DNA of 64,000 nt, from contig NZ_AP027291.1 in NCBI RefSeq assembly GCF_030295745.1, forward strand, positions 4,154,001 to 4,218,000, written 5' to 3'. Under the pieces are notes generated by a model. That model saw nothing but the letters and a program-made list of their open reading frames with translations, searched no databases and was not told where the DNA came from. This stretch comes from Mycolicibacterium sp. TUM20985. GTDB taxonomy: Bacteria > Actinomycetota > Actinomycetes > Mycobacteriales > Mycobacteriaceae. Positions 51,625 to 59,356 of this stretch are shown piece after piece. Positions within the stretch are counted from its first letter, which is position 1. Every line of letters starts with the position of its first letter. The translations under genes were made by a program, and so were the position numbers.

Positions 51625-53004
51625 TTAGGCGTTTTGGTGTGCGTCGGCCCAGGCGCCGTAACCGCCCAGGATATCGCTCACGTCATTGAAACCGTTGCGC
51701 CGCAGCAGACTTGCCGCCACCGACGACCGATAGCCGCCTGCGCAGTAGACCACCGTCGGCTTGGCGGGATTGAGCTCAGCCAGCCGGGACGGCAGCTGAC
51801 CCACCGGAATCGGGATCGCGTTGGGGATGGCACCGGCCTCGACCTCGCCGGGGTTGCGGACGTCGACGACCTGTAGATCGCCGATCCGCGACTCCCGTTC
51901 GTCGAACGCGTTGGCCGTCAACCGCGAGGCCACGTGGACGTCCCCCTGGTGGGTGAGCATCGTCTGAAACGGCTTTGCGAGGTAACCGATCACCCGGTCG
52001 AAACCGATCCGGGCGAGCCTGTTCTTACCTTCGCGTTCCTGGCCGGGTTCGGTGAACAGCACGACGTCGACGTCCGACGGCAGCACCGACCCGGCGAACT
52101 CGGCGTAACGACCTTCGAGTCCGATGTTGATCGCATCGCGCAGGTGCCCCATGGCGAACTCCTCGGGTGAGCGCCCGTCGACCAGGACCGCGCCGGCGTC
52201 GATCGCGGCCCGCACCTGCTCGTAGGACATTGCGGTGGGCATCTTGGTCTCGTCGAGCAGGCCGCGGTCCTTGCGGTTGAGGATGGCGTCGTAGACGAAG
52301 TAACCCGGCGCGGGTGGCTGGCCCTCGGTGACCAGGCCCATGAACGTCGCCTTGTCCGGCGCCCGCAGCGCGTAGTTGGTGGCCTTCTGGTCGCCGATGG
52401 TCGAGGACAGGTCGGTGGACAGGTTCTTCCCGCACGCCGAGCCCGCACCGTGCGCGGGATACACCCGCGTGGCGTCGGGCAGGGTCATCAGCTTGTCGTG
52501 CAGCGAGTCGTAGAGTTTGTCGGCGAGCTCTTCACGCGTGAACCCGATCGAGGCCAGCAGGTCGGGGCGGCCCACGTCACCGATGAACAGGGTGTCCCCC
52601 GTCATCACCCCGTAGGGAGTCGGGTCGTCGGCATGTTCGTAGACCACGATGCTCAACGACTCCGGGGTGTGCCCCGGGGTGTGGCGGAACTCCAGCATCA
52701 CCTCGCCGAGCGGATAGCGCTGCCCGTCGGTGACGCCCATCGACGCGAACTCGGTCTCGGCGACCGAGGAGAACACGATCGTCGCGCCGGTGGCCTTGGC
52801 CAGCTCGAGATGGCCGGACAGGAAGTCGGCATGGAAGTGGGTCTCGATGACCAGTTCGATGGTCAAGCCCAATTCCTTTGCGTCGGCGATGTATTCGGCC
52901 ACGTCGCGCTGCGGGTCGACCACGACGGCCCGACCGGTGGTCTCGTCACCGATCAGGTACGAGGCGTGGGACAGGCAGTCCAGGTAGTACTGCTGCAGGA
53001 TCAT
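51625..53004 (-). CDS. Persulfide dioxygenase-rhodanese fusion (CstB-like)
   Basis: A 459-residue protein. Residues 1-250 form an ETHE1-type metallo-beta-lactamase domain with THFHADFLSGH, HTPGHTPES, GDTLFIGDVGRPD and YPAHGAGSACG; these hold the iron that oxidises persulfide to sulfite. Residues about 275-360 are a rhodanese domain that has lost its Cys (FTEPGQ at the loop). Residues about 370-455 are an active rhodanese domain with Cys421 in YCAGGYRSS. This order matches CstB of Staphylococcus. The ATG at 53004 has GAAGGAAG upstream. It is the first gene of the operon and is divergent from cstR2. Confidence 0.9.
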   Translation of the reverse strand: MILQQYYLDCLSHASYLIGDETTGRAVVVDPQRDVAEYIADAKELGLTIELVIETHFHADFLSGHLELAKATGATIVFSSVAETEFASMGVTDGQRYPLGEVMLEFRHTPGHTPESLSIVVYEHADDPTPYGVMTGDTLFIGDVGRPDLLASIGFTREELADKLYDSLHDKLMTLPDATRVYPAHGAGSACGKNLSTDLSSTIGDQKATNYALRAPDKATFMGLVTEGQPPAPGYFVYDAILNRKDRGLLDETKMPTAMSYEQVRAAIDAGAVLVDGRSPEEFAMGHLRDAINIGLEGRYAEFAGSVLPSDVDVVLFTEPGQEREGKNRLARIGFDRVIGYLAKPFQTMLTHQGDVHVASRLTANAFDERESRIGDLQVVDVRNPGEVEAGAIPNAIPIPVGQLPSRLAELNPAKPTVVYCAGGYRSSVAASLLRRNGFNDVSDILGGYGAWADAHQNA

Positions 53005-53067
53005 CTTCGTCTTCCTTCTCGAGGTGCGGGACCGCCATCTTGGCGATGCCCCTACTCCTAAGTCAAG

Positions 53068-53081
53068 TACCCCCGGGGGTA
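53068..53081. promoter_or_regulatory. CstR-type operator, perfect palindrome
   Basis: TACCCCCGGGGGTA is a perfect 14-base palindrome 64 bases upstream of the persulfide dioxygenase start, followed by an AT-rich stretch (TTATATT) that could hold a promoter element. Confidence 0.68.
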
Positions 53082-53100
53082 TTATATTCCAGCGCCGACA

Positions 53101-53116
53101 ATACCCCACTGGGTAT
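53101..53116. promoter_or_regulatory. CstR-type operator
   Basis: ATACCCCACTGGGTAT has six-base arms ATACCC and GGGTAT around 4 bases. It is one of four sites in the 258-base gap between the persulfide operon and cstR2. Confidence 0.66.
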
Positions 53117-53135
53117 CTTGGCCACGCGTTTCAGC

Positions 53136-53151
53136 ATACCCCCGGCGGTAT
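53136..53151. promoter_or_regulatory. CstR-type operator
   Basis: ATACCCCCGGCGGTAT. Its centre is 35 bases from that of the site at 53101, so the two are spaced by somewhat over three helical turns. Confidence 0.62.
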
Positions 53152-53207
53152 ATGTGAGCTAGAGACTTTCGTCACCGACGGGATGGTTCGGTCCGCCGAC
53201 GACGTCT

Positions 53208-53223
53208 ATACCCCCGTAGGTAC
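53208..53223. promoter_or_regulatory. CstR-type operator upstream of cstR2
   Basis: ATACCCCCGTAGGTAC, the least symmetrical of the set, is 39 bases before the cstR2 ATG and is placed for autoregulation. Confidence 0.58.
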
Positions 53224-53262
53224 CATGGAGGTGCCAGTAGGACGACTGACGGAGGACGACGC

Positions 53263-53532
53263 ATGGTTGGCGACGAGCAGAGCATTGGCGCCGTGTTGAA
53301 CCGGCTCCGGCGGGCGCAGGGGCAACTCAACGGCGTGATCACCATGATCGAACAGGGCCGCGACTGCAAGGACGTCGTGACGCAACTGGCCGCGGTCTCG
53401 CGCGCGCTGGATCGCGCGGGTTTCAAGATCGTGGCAACGGGACTCCGCGAATGCCTGACCGGTGAAGGCGCCGACGGTGCCAAGCCCATGACCGAGGCGG
53501 AATTGGAGAAGCTGTTCCTCGCCCTCGCGTGA
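53263..53532 (+). CDS. CsoR/CstR-family repressor, persulfide-sensor type
   Basis: An 89-residue repressor nearly the same as the one at 41937 across the core (RLRRAQGQLNGVITMIEQGRDC, cited in part). Cys35 and Cys64 are kept 29 residues apart, as in CstR. The copper-ligand His position is Gly60. It is therefore expected to sense per/polysulfides by forming Cys-to-Cys tri- or tetrasulfide links rather than Cu(I). GGAGG precedes the ATG. It is divergent from the operon of persulfide dioxygenase, SQR and thioredoxin, with four palindromes between them. Confidence 0.85.
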   Translation: MVGDEQSIGAVLNRLRRAQGQLNGVITMIEQGRDCKDVVTQLAAVSRALDRAGFKIVATGLRECLTGEGADGAKPMTEAELEKLFLALA

Positions 53533-53559
53533 CCGCAGGTGATGGCCGCAGGCGGACGG

Positions 53560-54648
53560 CTAGCCGGTCCGGTACCGAAGCACCGCGCCGATGCCATCGG
53601 CGGGATCGTAGCTCGCGTCGGCGAGCACCAGGGCCGCCCCGCAACCGATGGCGGCGAACGGCAGCGCCTCGTCGGCCCTGACCACCCGTGCCACCGGTTC
53701 GCCGAGTTCGGATAGCGTGTCGGCGTCCGGGGCGACCGTTCGCCGATCCGCACCGGTGAGAACCGTTTGCTCACCGAGCTTCCCGACGATCAGGGTTTCG
53801 ACGTCACCCGTGCGCAGGGCAGCGCAGACCGCGGCCATTCCCTCCGCGGCGAGCCCGGATCCTCGGGCCAGCTCGCCCGCGAAGTGCTCGCGGTGCCGAG
53901 CGTCCTCACCCGCCCGTCTCGTCCCGAATTCAGTGGCGACGGCGTCGTCGATGTCGACCTGCTGGGTCACCGAGCCGCGGGCGGCCGCGGGCAGTTGCGT
54001 GACGCAGGAAGCGATCCGTGGCGGCAGGGCCGCGACGACCTCCGTGCGAGACCGAACCGCACCCGCGACGAAGACCGCCTTCGCATCGACACGGTCGGCG
54101 AGCACGGTCAGCCGATCGGCCACGGCGCGGGTGTTCTTCCGAATCGCCTCGAGCGTTCGCGGCGAGGTGTCGGCGTAACCGTCCCCCGACGTTCCCCGAT
54201 GTGCCGAATGTCCCGACGCGCTGATCTTCTCGGACCACCCTCGCGTTCCCCTGCTCACCACGACGTCTGCGCCCGTGTGGTCGACGCAGGCGAACACATA
54301 GGGCGAACGGCAGGTGCCGAACTCCACGAAAGGCATTACATGGGGATATTCGGAGATCCGAACCTCCGCAGTGACCGGCGGTACCGACAAGACCTCGTCG
54401 ATCACGACACCCGAGGCCGTGGCGATGATGCCGCGGCCACGCCGCCCCACCACCGGCCGTCGGTGCAGCACGGCGGCTTCCAGGAGCGCCACTACGGCGT
54501 CGTCGACGCCGTCGAGCTCCTTGCGCAGATCGCTCCAGCGCGTCTCCAGCTGTGCCTGCGCGTCCGCGGTGTCATGGGAATCGTCGAAGTACATCGACAC
54601 GAACGGCCCCGCCTGGGACACCAATGGTCGAAATCGCTGCGAGTGCAC
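53560..54648 (-). CDS. Rv2629-like protein, Vms1/eRF1-related fold (baeRF family)
   Basis: A 362-residue protein similar in length and features to Rv2629, a DosR-regulon protein. The family is distantly related to the archaeo-eukaryotic release factor eRF1/Vms1, so a ribosome-associated peptide-release or rescue role is possible but unproven. Visible segments are VSMYFDDSHDT at the start, a central FVEFGTCRSPYVFACVDHTGADVVV core (cited in part) and a C-terminal segment like the L7Ae-type domain (DVETLIVG). A GTG start with TAGGAG upstream is used. DosR-like boxes lie 96-137 bases upstream. Confidence 0.75.
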   Translation of the reverse strand: MHSQRFRPLVSQAGPFVSMYFDDSHDTADAQAQLETRWSDLRKELDGVDDAVVALLEAAVLHRRPVVGRRGRGIIATASGVVIDEVLSVPPVTAEVRISEYPHVMPFVEFGTCRSPYVFACVDHTGADVVVSRGTRGWSEKISASGHSAHRGTSGDGYADTSPRTLEAIRKNTRAVADRLTVLADRVDAKAVFVAGAVRSRTEVVAALPPRIASCVTQLPAAARGSVTQQVDIDDAVATEFGTRRAGEDARHREHFAGELARGSGLAAEGMAAVCAALRTGDVETLIVGKLGEQTVLTGADRRTVAPDADTLSELGEPVARVVRADEALPFAAIGCGAALVLADASYDPADGIGAVLRYRTG

Positions 54649-54743
54649 GTGAGGCTCCTAGTCGGGTCGGACGACCGGCGTCGATCGCTTCCGAACCTAA
54701 CTGCGGTGAAGGCCGTGGGGCAGAGCCGTTCGCCACTCGATTC

Positions 54744-54785
54744 GGGTCTTTGGTCCCGAGGGGTCGGCAGGGCAAACGGGCCCTC
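54744..54785. promoter_or_regulatory. DosR-like boxes between Rv2629-like and membrane protein genes
   Basis: GGGTCTTTGGTCCC at 54744-54757 has 5-base outer arms and is a strong match. AGGGCAAACGGGCCCTC at 54769-54785 is weaker. Both lie in the 199-base divergent gap and can serve the genes starting at 54648 and 54848. Confidence 0.62.
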
Positions 54786-54847
54786 CGGCTCTATGACCGA
54801 CGCCGAGGTGATGGTCGAATTCGTCAGGAATCCAGGAGAGGTCGCCG

Positions 54848-55207
54848 ATGATGCCCGACACAGATCTCGTGCGGGGCGCCGGTGAGACCGGCGTCGTAAG
54901 CCGGCGTTCCGGGCTCAACTGGCTGCTGGCACTCTTGACCATCCCCGGGGCGGCCCTTGTCATGCTCTACGCGGTCGGGCAGGTGATGACGTCGACGACC
55001 GGCTGTACCGACGAGGCGTGTCAACAGTCGGGGCCCGGCGACCTCTGGTTCGGCGTATTGACCTACGGCGCACCGATTGTCGCGCTGGTGACGATAGGTC
55101 TTTCATTCTTCACGGCGAAGCGGACGTTCGGGATCGTGGTGCCGCTAGCCGGTCTGGCCCTTCTCTTGCTCGAGGTCGCGGTCCTGGCGAAGACGTTCGG
55201 ACACTAA
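54848..55207 (+). CDS. Small membrane protein, unknown
   Basis: A 119-residue protein with three predicted helices (about 22-44, 66-86 and 93-113) and a short loop holding two Cys (GCTDEACQQSG), which would face one side of the membrane. No family is recognised. GGAGAGG precedes ATG 54848 by 7 bases. The DosR-like boxes upstream suggest it is part of the dormancy set. It ends 1 base before the convergent fdxA gene. Confidence 0.65.
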   Translation: MMPDTDLVRGAGETGVVSRRSGLNWLLALLTIPGAALVMLYAVGQVMTSTTGCTDEACQQSGPGDLWFGVLTYGAPIVALVTIGLSFFTAKRTFGIVVPLAGLALLLLEVAVLAKTFGH

Positions 55208-55208
55208 T

Positions 55209-55538
55209 TCAGAGCGCGGCGACCAATGGAGTGTCGACACCGACGCGGCCCAGCCCTTCTGCACCGCCGGGCATCCCCAGCGGCTGATCCCGCCCCGGCA
55301 GGACGTCGTGGAAGAACGCTGCGTTGTCCGCCAAGTGCTGGAGCTGGTCCTGGGGCACGTCGGTTTCGTAGTAGATCGCGTCAACCCGGCAGGCGATTCG
55401 GCACGCGCCACAGTCCACGCATTCCTCGGGCTGGATGTAGAGGATCCTGTCACCTTCGTAGATGCAGTCGACGGGACACTCCTGCACGCAGGACTTGTCC
55501 ATGACGTCGACGCAGTCGCTTCCGATCACATAGGTCAT
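55209..55538 (-). CDS. fdxA: Seven-iron ferredoxin FdxA
   Basis: A 109-residue ferredoxin starting MTYVIG, as in the mycobacterial FdxA (Rv2007c), which is DosR-regulated. The first half carries Cys9, Cys17, Cys21 and Cys25 (VIGSDCVD, KSCVQECPVDC); the second has CVDCGACRIAC. This is consistent with one 3Fe-4S and one 4Fe-4S cluster. An ATG at 55574 is in frame, but the family start is 55538. It may carry electrons for the PFOR, GltD-like or hydrogenase enzymes of this island. Two DosR-like boxes lie 35-75 bases upstream. Confidence 0.92.
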   Translation of the reverse strand: MTYVIGSDCVDVMDKSCVQECPVDCIYEGDRILYIQPEECVDCGACRIACRVDAIYYETDVPQDQLQHLADNAAFFHDVLPGRDQPLGMPGGAEGLGRVGVDTPLVAAL

Positions 55539-55572
55539 GCCGAGCAGAATATCCAGTGGGCCGCCGCTCGAC

Positions 55573-55612
55573 ATGGGCCGAAGGGCACCTCGTGGAGGGC
55601 CCTTGGGCCTTA
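55573..55612. promoter_or_regulatory. DosR-like boxes upstream of fdxA
   Basis: ATGGGCCGAAGGGCAC at 55573-55588 and GAGGGCCCTTGGGCCTT at 55596-55612 resemble DosR boxes. The second overlaps the last codon of the upstream CoA-ligase gene, so fdxA probably has its own promoter as well as any read-through. Confidence 0.5.
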
Positions 55613-57490
55613 CGACTGCAGGATCGGGCGCAAAGCGTGCAGCACCGCCGGGTCCTCGATCGTGGACGGAATGGGCTCATCCCTGCCGTGGGCGATACCG
55701 CGCATCGCCTTGCGCAGAATCTTTCCAGACCTGGTCTTGGGCAGCGCGGGGACCACGTCGACGTCTCGCAGACAGGCAACCGCGCCAATCTCCTGACGCA
55801 CCAGCGCAACCAGCTCACCTGCCACGCCCTCGGCGGAGGCGCCCGCCTGAAGCACGACCAGTCCGCGGGGCACCTGGCCCTTGATCTCGTCGGCGACGCC
55901 GATCACCGCGCATTCGGCCACGGCGGGGTGTGTGGCCAGCACCGCTTCGATGGCCCCGGTGGAGAATCGGTGTCCGGCAACGTTGATCACGTCGTCGATG
56001 CGGCCCAGGACGAACAGGTAGCCGTCGTCGTCGAGATAGCCGCCGTCACCGGTCAGGTAGAAACCGGGATGCTCGCACAGATACGACGCCTCGTAGCGCG
56101 CGTCGTCACCCCACAGAGTGGGCAGAGTCCCCGGCGGCAGCGGCAAACGCAGGCAGATGGCGCCCTGCTCGCCTGGCTCACATCTGCTGCCGGAGGGGTG
56201 CAGGATGTGCACGTCGTAGCCGGGCATGGGGACCGTCGGCGAACCCGCCTTGAACGGCAGCGGCTCGATTCCCATGGGGTTGGCGGCGATTGGCCAACCC
56301 GTCTCGGTCTGCCACCAATGGTCGACGACCGGAACGTTCAGCCGGTCGAGTGCCCAGTGGTACGTATCGGGATCCAGACGCTCCCCCGCAAGGAACAGCG
56401 CCGTGAGCGTCGAGCGGTCGTGCTCGGCCAGGCATCGCCCCTCGGGGTCTTCCTTCCGGATGGCTCTGATCGCCGTCGGAGCGGTGAGAAGAACCTTCAC
56501 CCCGTGCTCGGCGATCACGCGCCAGAAGGCTCCGGGATCGGGTGTGCCGACGGGCTTGCCCTCGTAGAGCACCGTCGTCGCACCGACCAACAGCGGGCCG
56601 TACACGATGTAGGAATGCCCTACCACCCAGCCGACGTCGGAGGCAGCCCAGAACACGTCCCCGGGCCCGACGTCGAACACGTGGCGCATGCTCCACGACA
56701 GTGCCACGGCGTGTCCGCCGTTGTCGCGGACGATGCCCTTCGGCGTACCGGTGGTCCCCGACGTGTAGAGCACGTACAGAGGGTCGGTCGCCGCGACCGG
56801 CACCGCGGCCACCGGCTGTGCCGTCGTCATCAGCTGATGCCAGTCGAGATCGCGTTCGGGCTTCAAGTCGCAGCGTTGCCGGTCACGCTGGACGATGACA
56901 CAGTGCCGCGGCGGGTACTGCGCGGCGTCGAGGGCGGCGTCGAGCATCGGCTTGTACTGCACGACGCGGGACGGCTCGATGCCGCACGACGCCGACACGA
57001 CCACACCGGGCCGGGCGTCGTCGATGCGCGCAGCGAGTTCGTGTGGTGCGAAGCCTCCGAACACGACCGAGTGCACCGCGCCGATGCGGGCGCACGCCAA
57101 CATGGCGATGACGGCCTCGGGGATCATCGGCATGTAGATCACCACGCGATCGCCCCTGGCGACCCCCAACCCCCGAAGTACACCGGCGAAACAGGCTGTC
57201 TCGTGGAGCAACTCACCGTAGGTGTAGGTGCGCTGCGATGCGCTGACGGGTGAGTCCCAAATCAACGCCGGCTGGTTCGCGCGGCCATCGGCGACGTGAC
57301 GGTCCAAGGCGTTGGCGCACGTGTTCAGCTCAGCGTCGGGAAACCACCGGTAGAACGGCGCCCTGGTGTCGTCGAGAACCCTGCGGGGCTCACGCGTCCA
57401 CGTCACGGCCTTCGCGGCGTCCGCCCAGAATGCCGTCGGAGCTTCGAGGCTCGCCTGGTAGGTCGCGTGGTAGCCCGTGCGTTCGCTCAT
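55610..57490 (-). CDS. Acetyl/propionyl-CoA synthetase (PrpE-like)
   Basis: A 626-residue AMP-forming acyl-CoA ligase. Motif A3 is YTSGTTGTPKGIV, A5 is DHWWQTETGWP, A7-A8 are LTGDGGYLDDDGY and GRIDDVINVAGHR, and A10 holds the catalytic Lys in LPKTRSGKILRKAMRG. The length and the HWWQTETG motif fit short-chain (acetate/propionate) enzymes. It could activate or, run in reverse, dispose of acetyl units produced by PFOR. It overlaps the DUF1918 gene by ATGA. Confidence 0.9.
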   Translation of the reverse strand: MSERTGYHATYQASLEAPTAFWADAAKAVTWTREPRRVLDDTRAPFYRWFPDAELNTCANALDRHVADGRANQPALIWDSPVSASQRTYTYGELLHETACFAGVLRGLGVARGDRVVIYMPMIPEAVIAMLACARIGAVHSVVFGGFAPHELAARIDDARPGVVVSASCGIEPSRVVQYKPMLDAALDAAQYPPRHCVIVQRDRQRCDLKPERDLDWHQLMTTAQPVAAVPVAATDPLYVLYTSGTTGTPKGIVRDNGGHAVALSWSMRHVFDVGPGDVFWAASDVGWVVGHSYIVYGPLLVGATTVLYEGKPVGTPDPGAFWRVIAEHGVKVLLTAPTAIRAIRKEDPEGRCLAEHDRSTLTALFLAGERLDPDTYHWALDRLNVPVVDHWWQTETGWPIAANPMGIEPLPFKAGSPTVPMPGYDVHILHPSGSRCEPGEQGAICLRLPLPPGTLPTLWGDDARYEASYLCEHPGFYLTGDGGYLDDDGYLFVLGRIDDVINVAGHRFSTGAIEAVLATHPAVAECAVIGVADEIKGQVPRGLVVLQAGASAEGVAGELVALVRQEIGAVACLRDVDVVPALPKTRSGKILRKAMRGIAHGRDEPIPSTIEDPAVLHALRPILQS

Positions 57491-57780
57491 CGACCCGGCG
57501 CCGAACGGCCGGGCGCGGCCGCCCCGCCGTGGCGCATCTCCCGCTGGATCATGCCAAGTCGCGCATCCGTGCGCTCATCTGCAGCGCGCTGCTCCCCCGG
57601 GGTGACGATGACCGCGTCCGGGCCGGGAAAGACCAGTGCGTCATGATCGTTGGCTAGCCATCGCACCACGTATGGCGGTGTGCCGTCGGCAGAATGCACC
57701 TCGGTGATCAGCCCACGCTGCTCGGCACGCCCCGTCGTTGCGCTCTTGACCACCAACCAGTCACCGGTCTCGGCCTTCAT
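57487..57780 (-). CDS. DUF1918 protein
   Basis: A 97-residue protein whose N-terminal ~60 residues are the DUF1918 SH3-like domain (GDWLVVKS, RGLITEVHSADGTPPYVVRW, cited in part). The domain is common in actinobacteria and has no known activity. The ATG at 57780 is chosen because GGAGGAG lies 7 bases before it; a TTG one codon earlier is unlikely. It leads an operon with the CoA ligase and possibly fdxA. Confidence 0.85.
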   Translation of the reverse strand: MKAETGDWLVVKSATTGRAEQRGLITEVHSADGTPPYVVRWLANDHDALVFPGPDAVIVTPGEQRAADERTDARLGMIQREMRHGGAAAPGRSAPGR

Positions 57781-57884
57781 CAATACTCCTCCATCGAGCT
57801 ATGCCGCGATCATGCGACGCCCCGCCCCGGCACCGGCAGAGCATTTCGGCCGCGAGGTACTGCCAAAGGTCTCCGATCGGGGCG

Positions 57885-57902
57885 CAGGGACCTATGGCCC
57901 TG
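57885..57902. promoter_or_regulatory. DosR-like box upstream of WS/DGAT
   Basis: CAGGGACCTATGGCCCTG has 5-base outer arms (CAGGG/CCCTG). It is 69 bases before the WS/DGAT ATG at 57971 and about 105 bases before the DUF1918 start, so it could serve both. Confidence 0.65.
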
Positions 57903-57970
57903 TGCAGCCGAGGCCGAAGTTGCGACAGTGGGGTTTTCGCCGGGGTTTCGCATCTGAAGGGAGTACCGGG

Positions 57971-59356
57971 ATGCACAACGAGCGCTTGTCGGTTCTGGAC
58001 GCTGGATTCCTGGAGGCCGAGGACTCCGACAGTCACGTGAGCCTGGCGATCGGCGCCCTGTCGATCCTCGAGGGACCGCCGCCGGCCTTCGCCGACCTCG
58101 TCGCACTGATAGGCGAACGCGTGCAGAGGATTCCGCGCTGCACCCAGGTGGTCAAACTGCATCAGTGGGACTGGAGCGCGCCGGAATGGGTCGCCGACAC
58201 CGCGTTCGACATCGAACACCACGTCCGGCACACCGGGGTGACGAACCCGGGTGACGAGCCGGCCCTCTTCCGCGTCGTCGCCGATCTGATGGAACGGAAG
58301 TTGGACCGCACCCGGCCGCTGTGGGAATGCTGGATGATCGACGGAGTCGCCGACGGCCAGTGGGCGCTGCTGATCAAGATTCATCACTGCATCGCCGACG
58401 GCATCTCCGCGGGCAGCATCCTCATGCAGATGTGCGATGGCGACGATCCCGCGACGTTCGCCACCGACATCCACGGCAGCAAGACCGTCGAGCGGCGGCC
58501 CCGAATCGGTCTGCCCAGCTTGAATCCTCTCGATTGGGCGGCCGAATCCTGGCGTCTGTCCACGAGTGCCGCGCGCACCGCGTACCGGGTGACGGCAGGA
58601 GCCGCCGAGATCGCCGCGGGGATCGTCTCACCCGCCGCGCCGTCACTCACGGGCGCGGTGAGCGACCAACGGCGCTACAGCGCCGCCCGGGTCCCGCTGG
58701 CCGACCTCGACTCGGTCCGGAAGCGTTTCGAGGTGACCATCAACGACGTGGCGCTGGCCGCGATCAGCGACAGCTTCCGGATGGCGCTGCTGCGGCATGG
58801 CCGTGATCCGAAGCGAAACTCGTTGCGCACGTTGATACCGGTGTCGTTGCGCTCCGCCGACAGCCTGCACGAGCCCGACAACCGGGTATCGGTGATGTTG
58901 CCTCTGCTCCCGATCGAGGAAGCCGACCCGGTACAACGACTGCTCACAGTGCATACCCGCTTGATGACGGCGAAGTCCAGCGGCCAGCGCCAAGCCGGCG
59001 GGATGATGGTCGCGGGGTCGAACCGTCTCCCGTTTGCGCTCACCGCATGGACGGTGCGGTTGCTCACCAGACTTCCGCAGCGCGGCGTGGTCACCGTGGC
59101 GACGAACGTTCCGGGGCCGCGTGAGCGGCTACGCGTAATGGACCGCGAGGTAGTCTCCTTGATGCCCGTGCCGCCCATCGCACTTCAGCTGCGGACGGGC
59201 ATCGCCATCATGACTTATGCCGACCAATTGGTATTCGGCTTGATCGGTGACTTCGACGCCGAGGTGAGCGTCGACGAGCTAGCCGCGGGCATCGGCGAGG
59301 GCGTGCAGCGGTTGATCGACGTCTCGCTCGTCCACGATCGGTCACGCCGTCGCTGA
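57971..59356 (+). CDS. WS/DGAT triacylglycerol synthase (Tgs-type)
   Basis: A 461-residue acyltransferase, close in length to Tgs1 (Rv3130c, 463 residues), the main DosR-induced triacylglycerol synthase. The catalytic motif is KIHHCIADGIS near residue 138. The C-terminal half has TNVPGPRERL and the NDVALAAI segment of the family. The start MHNERLSVLDAGFL is typical. It has a DosR-like box upstream. Its 3' end overlaps the convergent usp gene by 15 bases. Confidence 0.9.
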   Translation: MHNERLSVLDAGFLEAEDSDSHVSLAIGALSILEGPPPAFADLVALIGERVQRIPRCTQVVKLHQWDWSAPEWVADTAFDIEHHVRHTGVTNPGDEPALFRVVADLMERKLDRTRPLWECWMIDGVADGQWALLIKIHHCIADGISAGSILMQMCDGDDPATFATDIHGSKTVERRPRIGLPSLNPLDWAAESWRLSTSAARTAYRVTAGAAEIAAGIVSPAAPSLTGAVSDQRRYSAARVPLADLDSVRKRFEVTINDVALAAISDSFRMALLRHGRDPKRNSLRTLIPVSLRSADSLHEPDNRVSVMLPLLPIEEADPVQRLLTVHTRLMTAKSSGQRQAGGMMVAGSNRLPFALTAWTVRLLTRLPQRGVVTVATNVPGPRERLRVMDREVVSLMPVPPIALQLRTGIAIMTYADQLVFGLIGDFDAEVSVDELAAGIGEGVQRLIDVSLVHDRSRRR

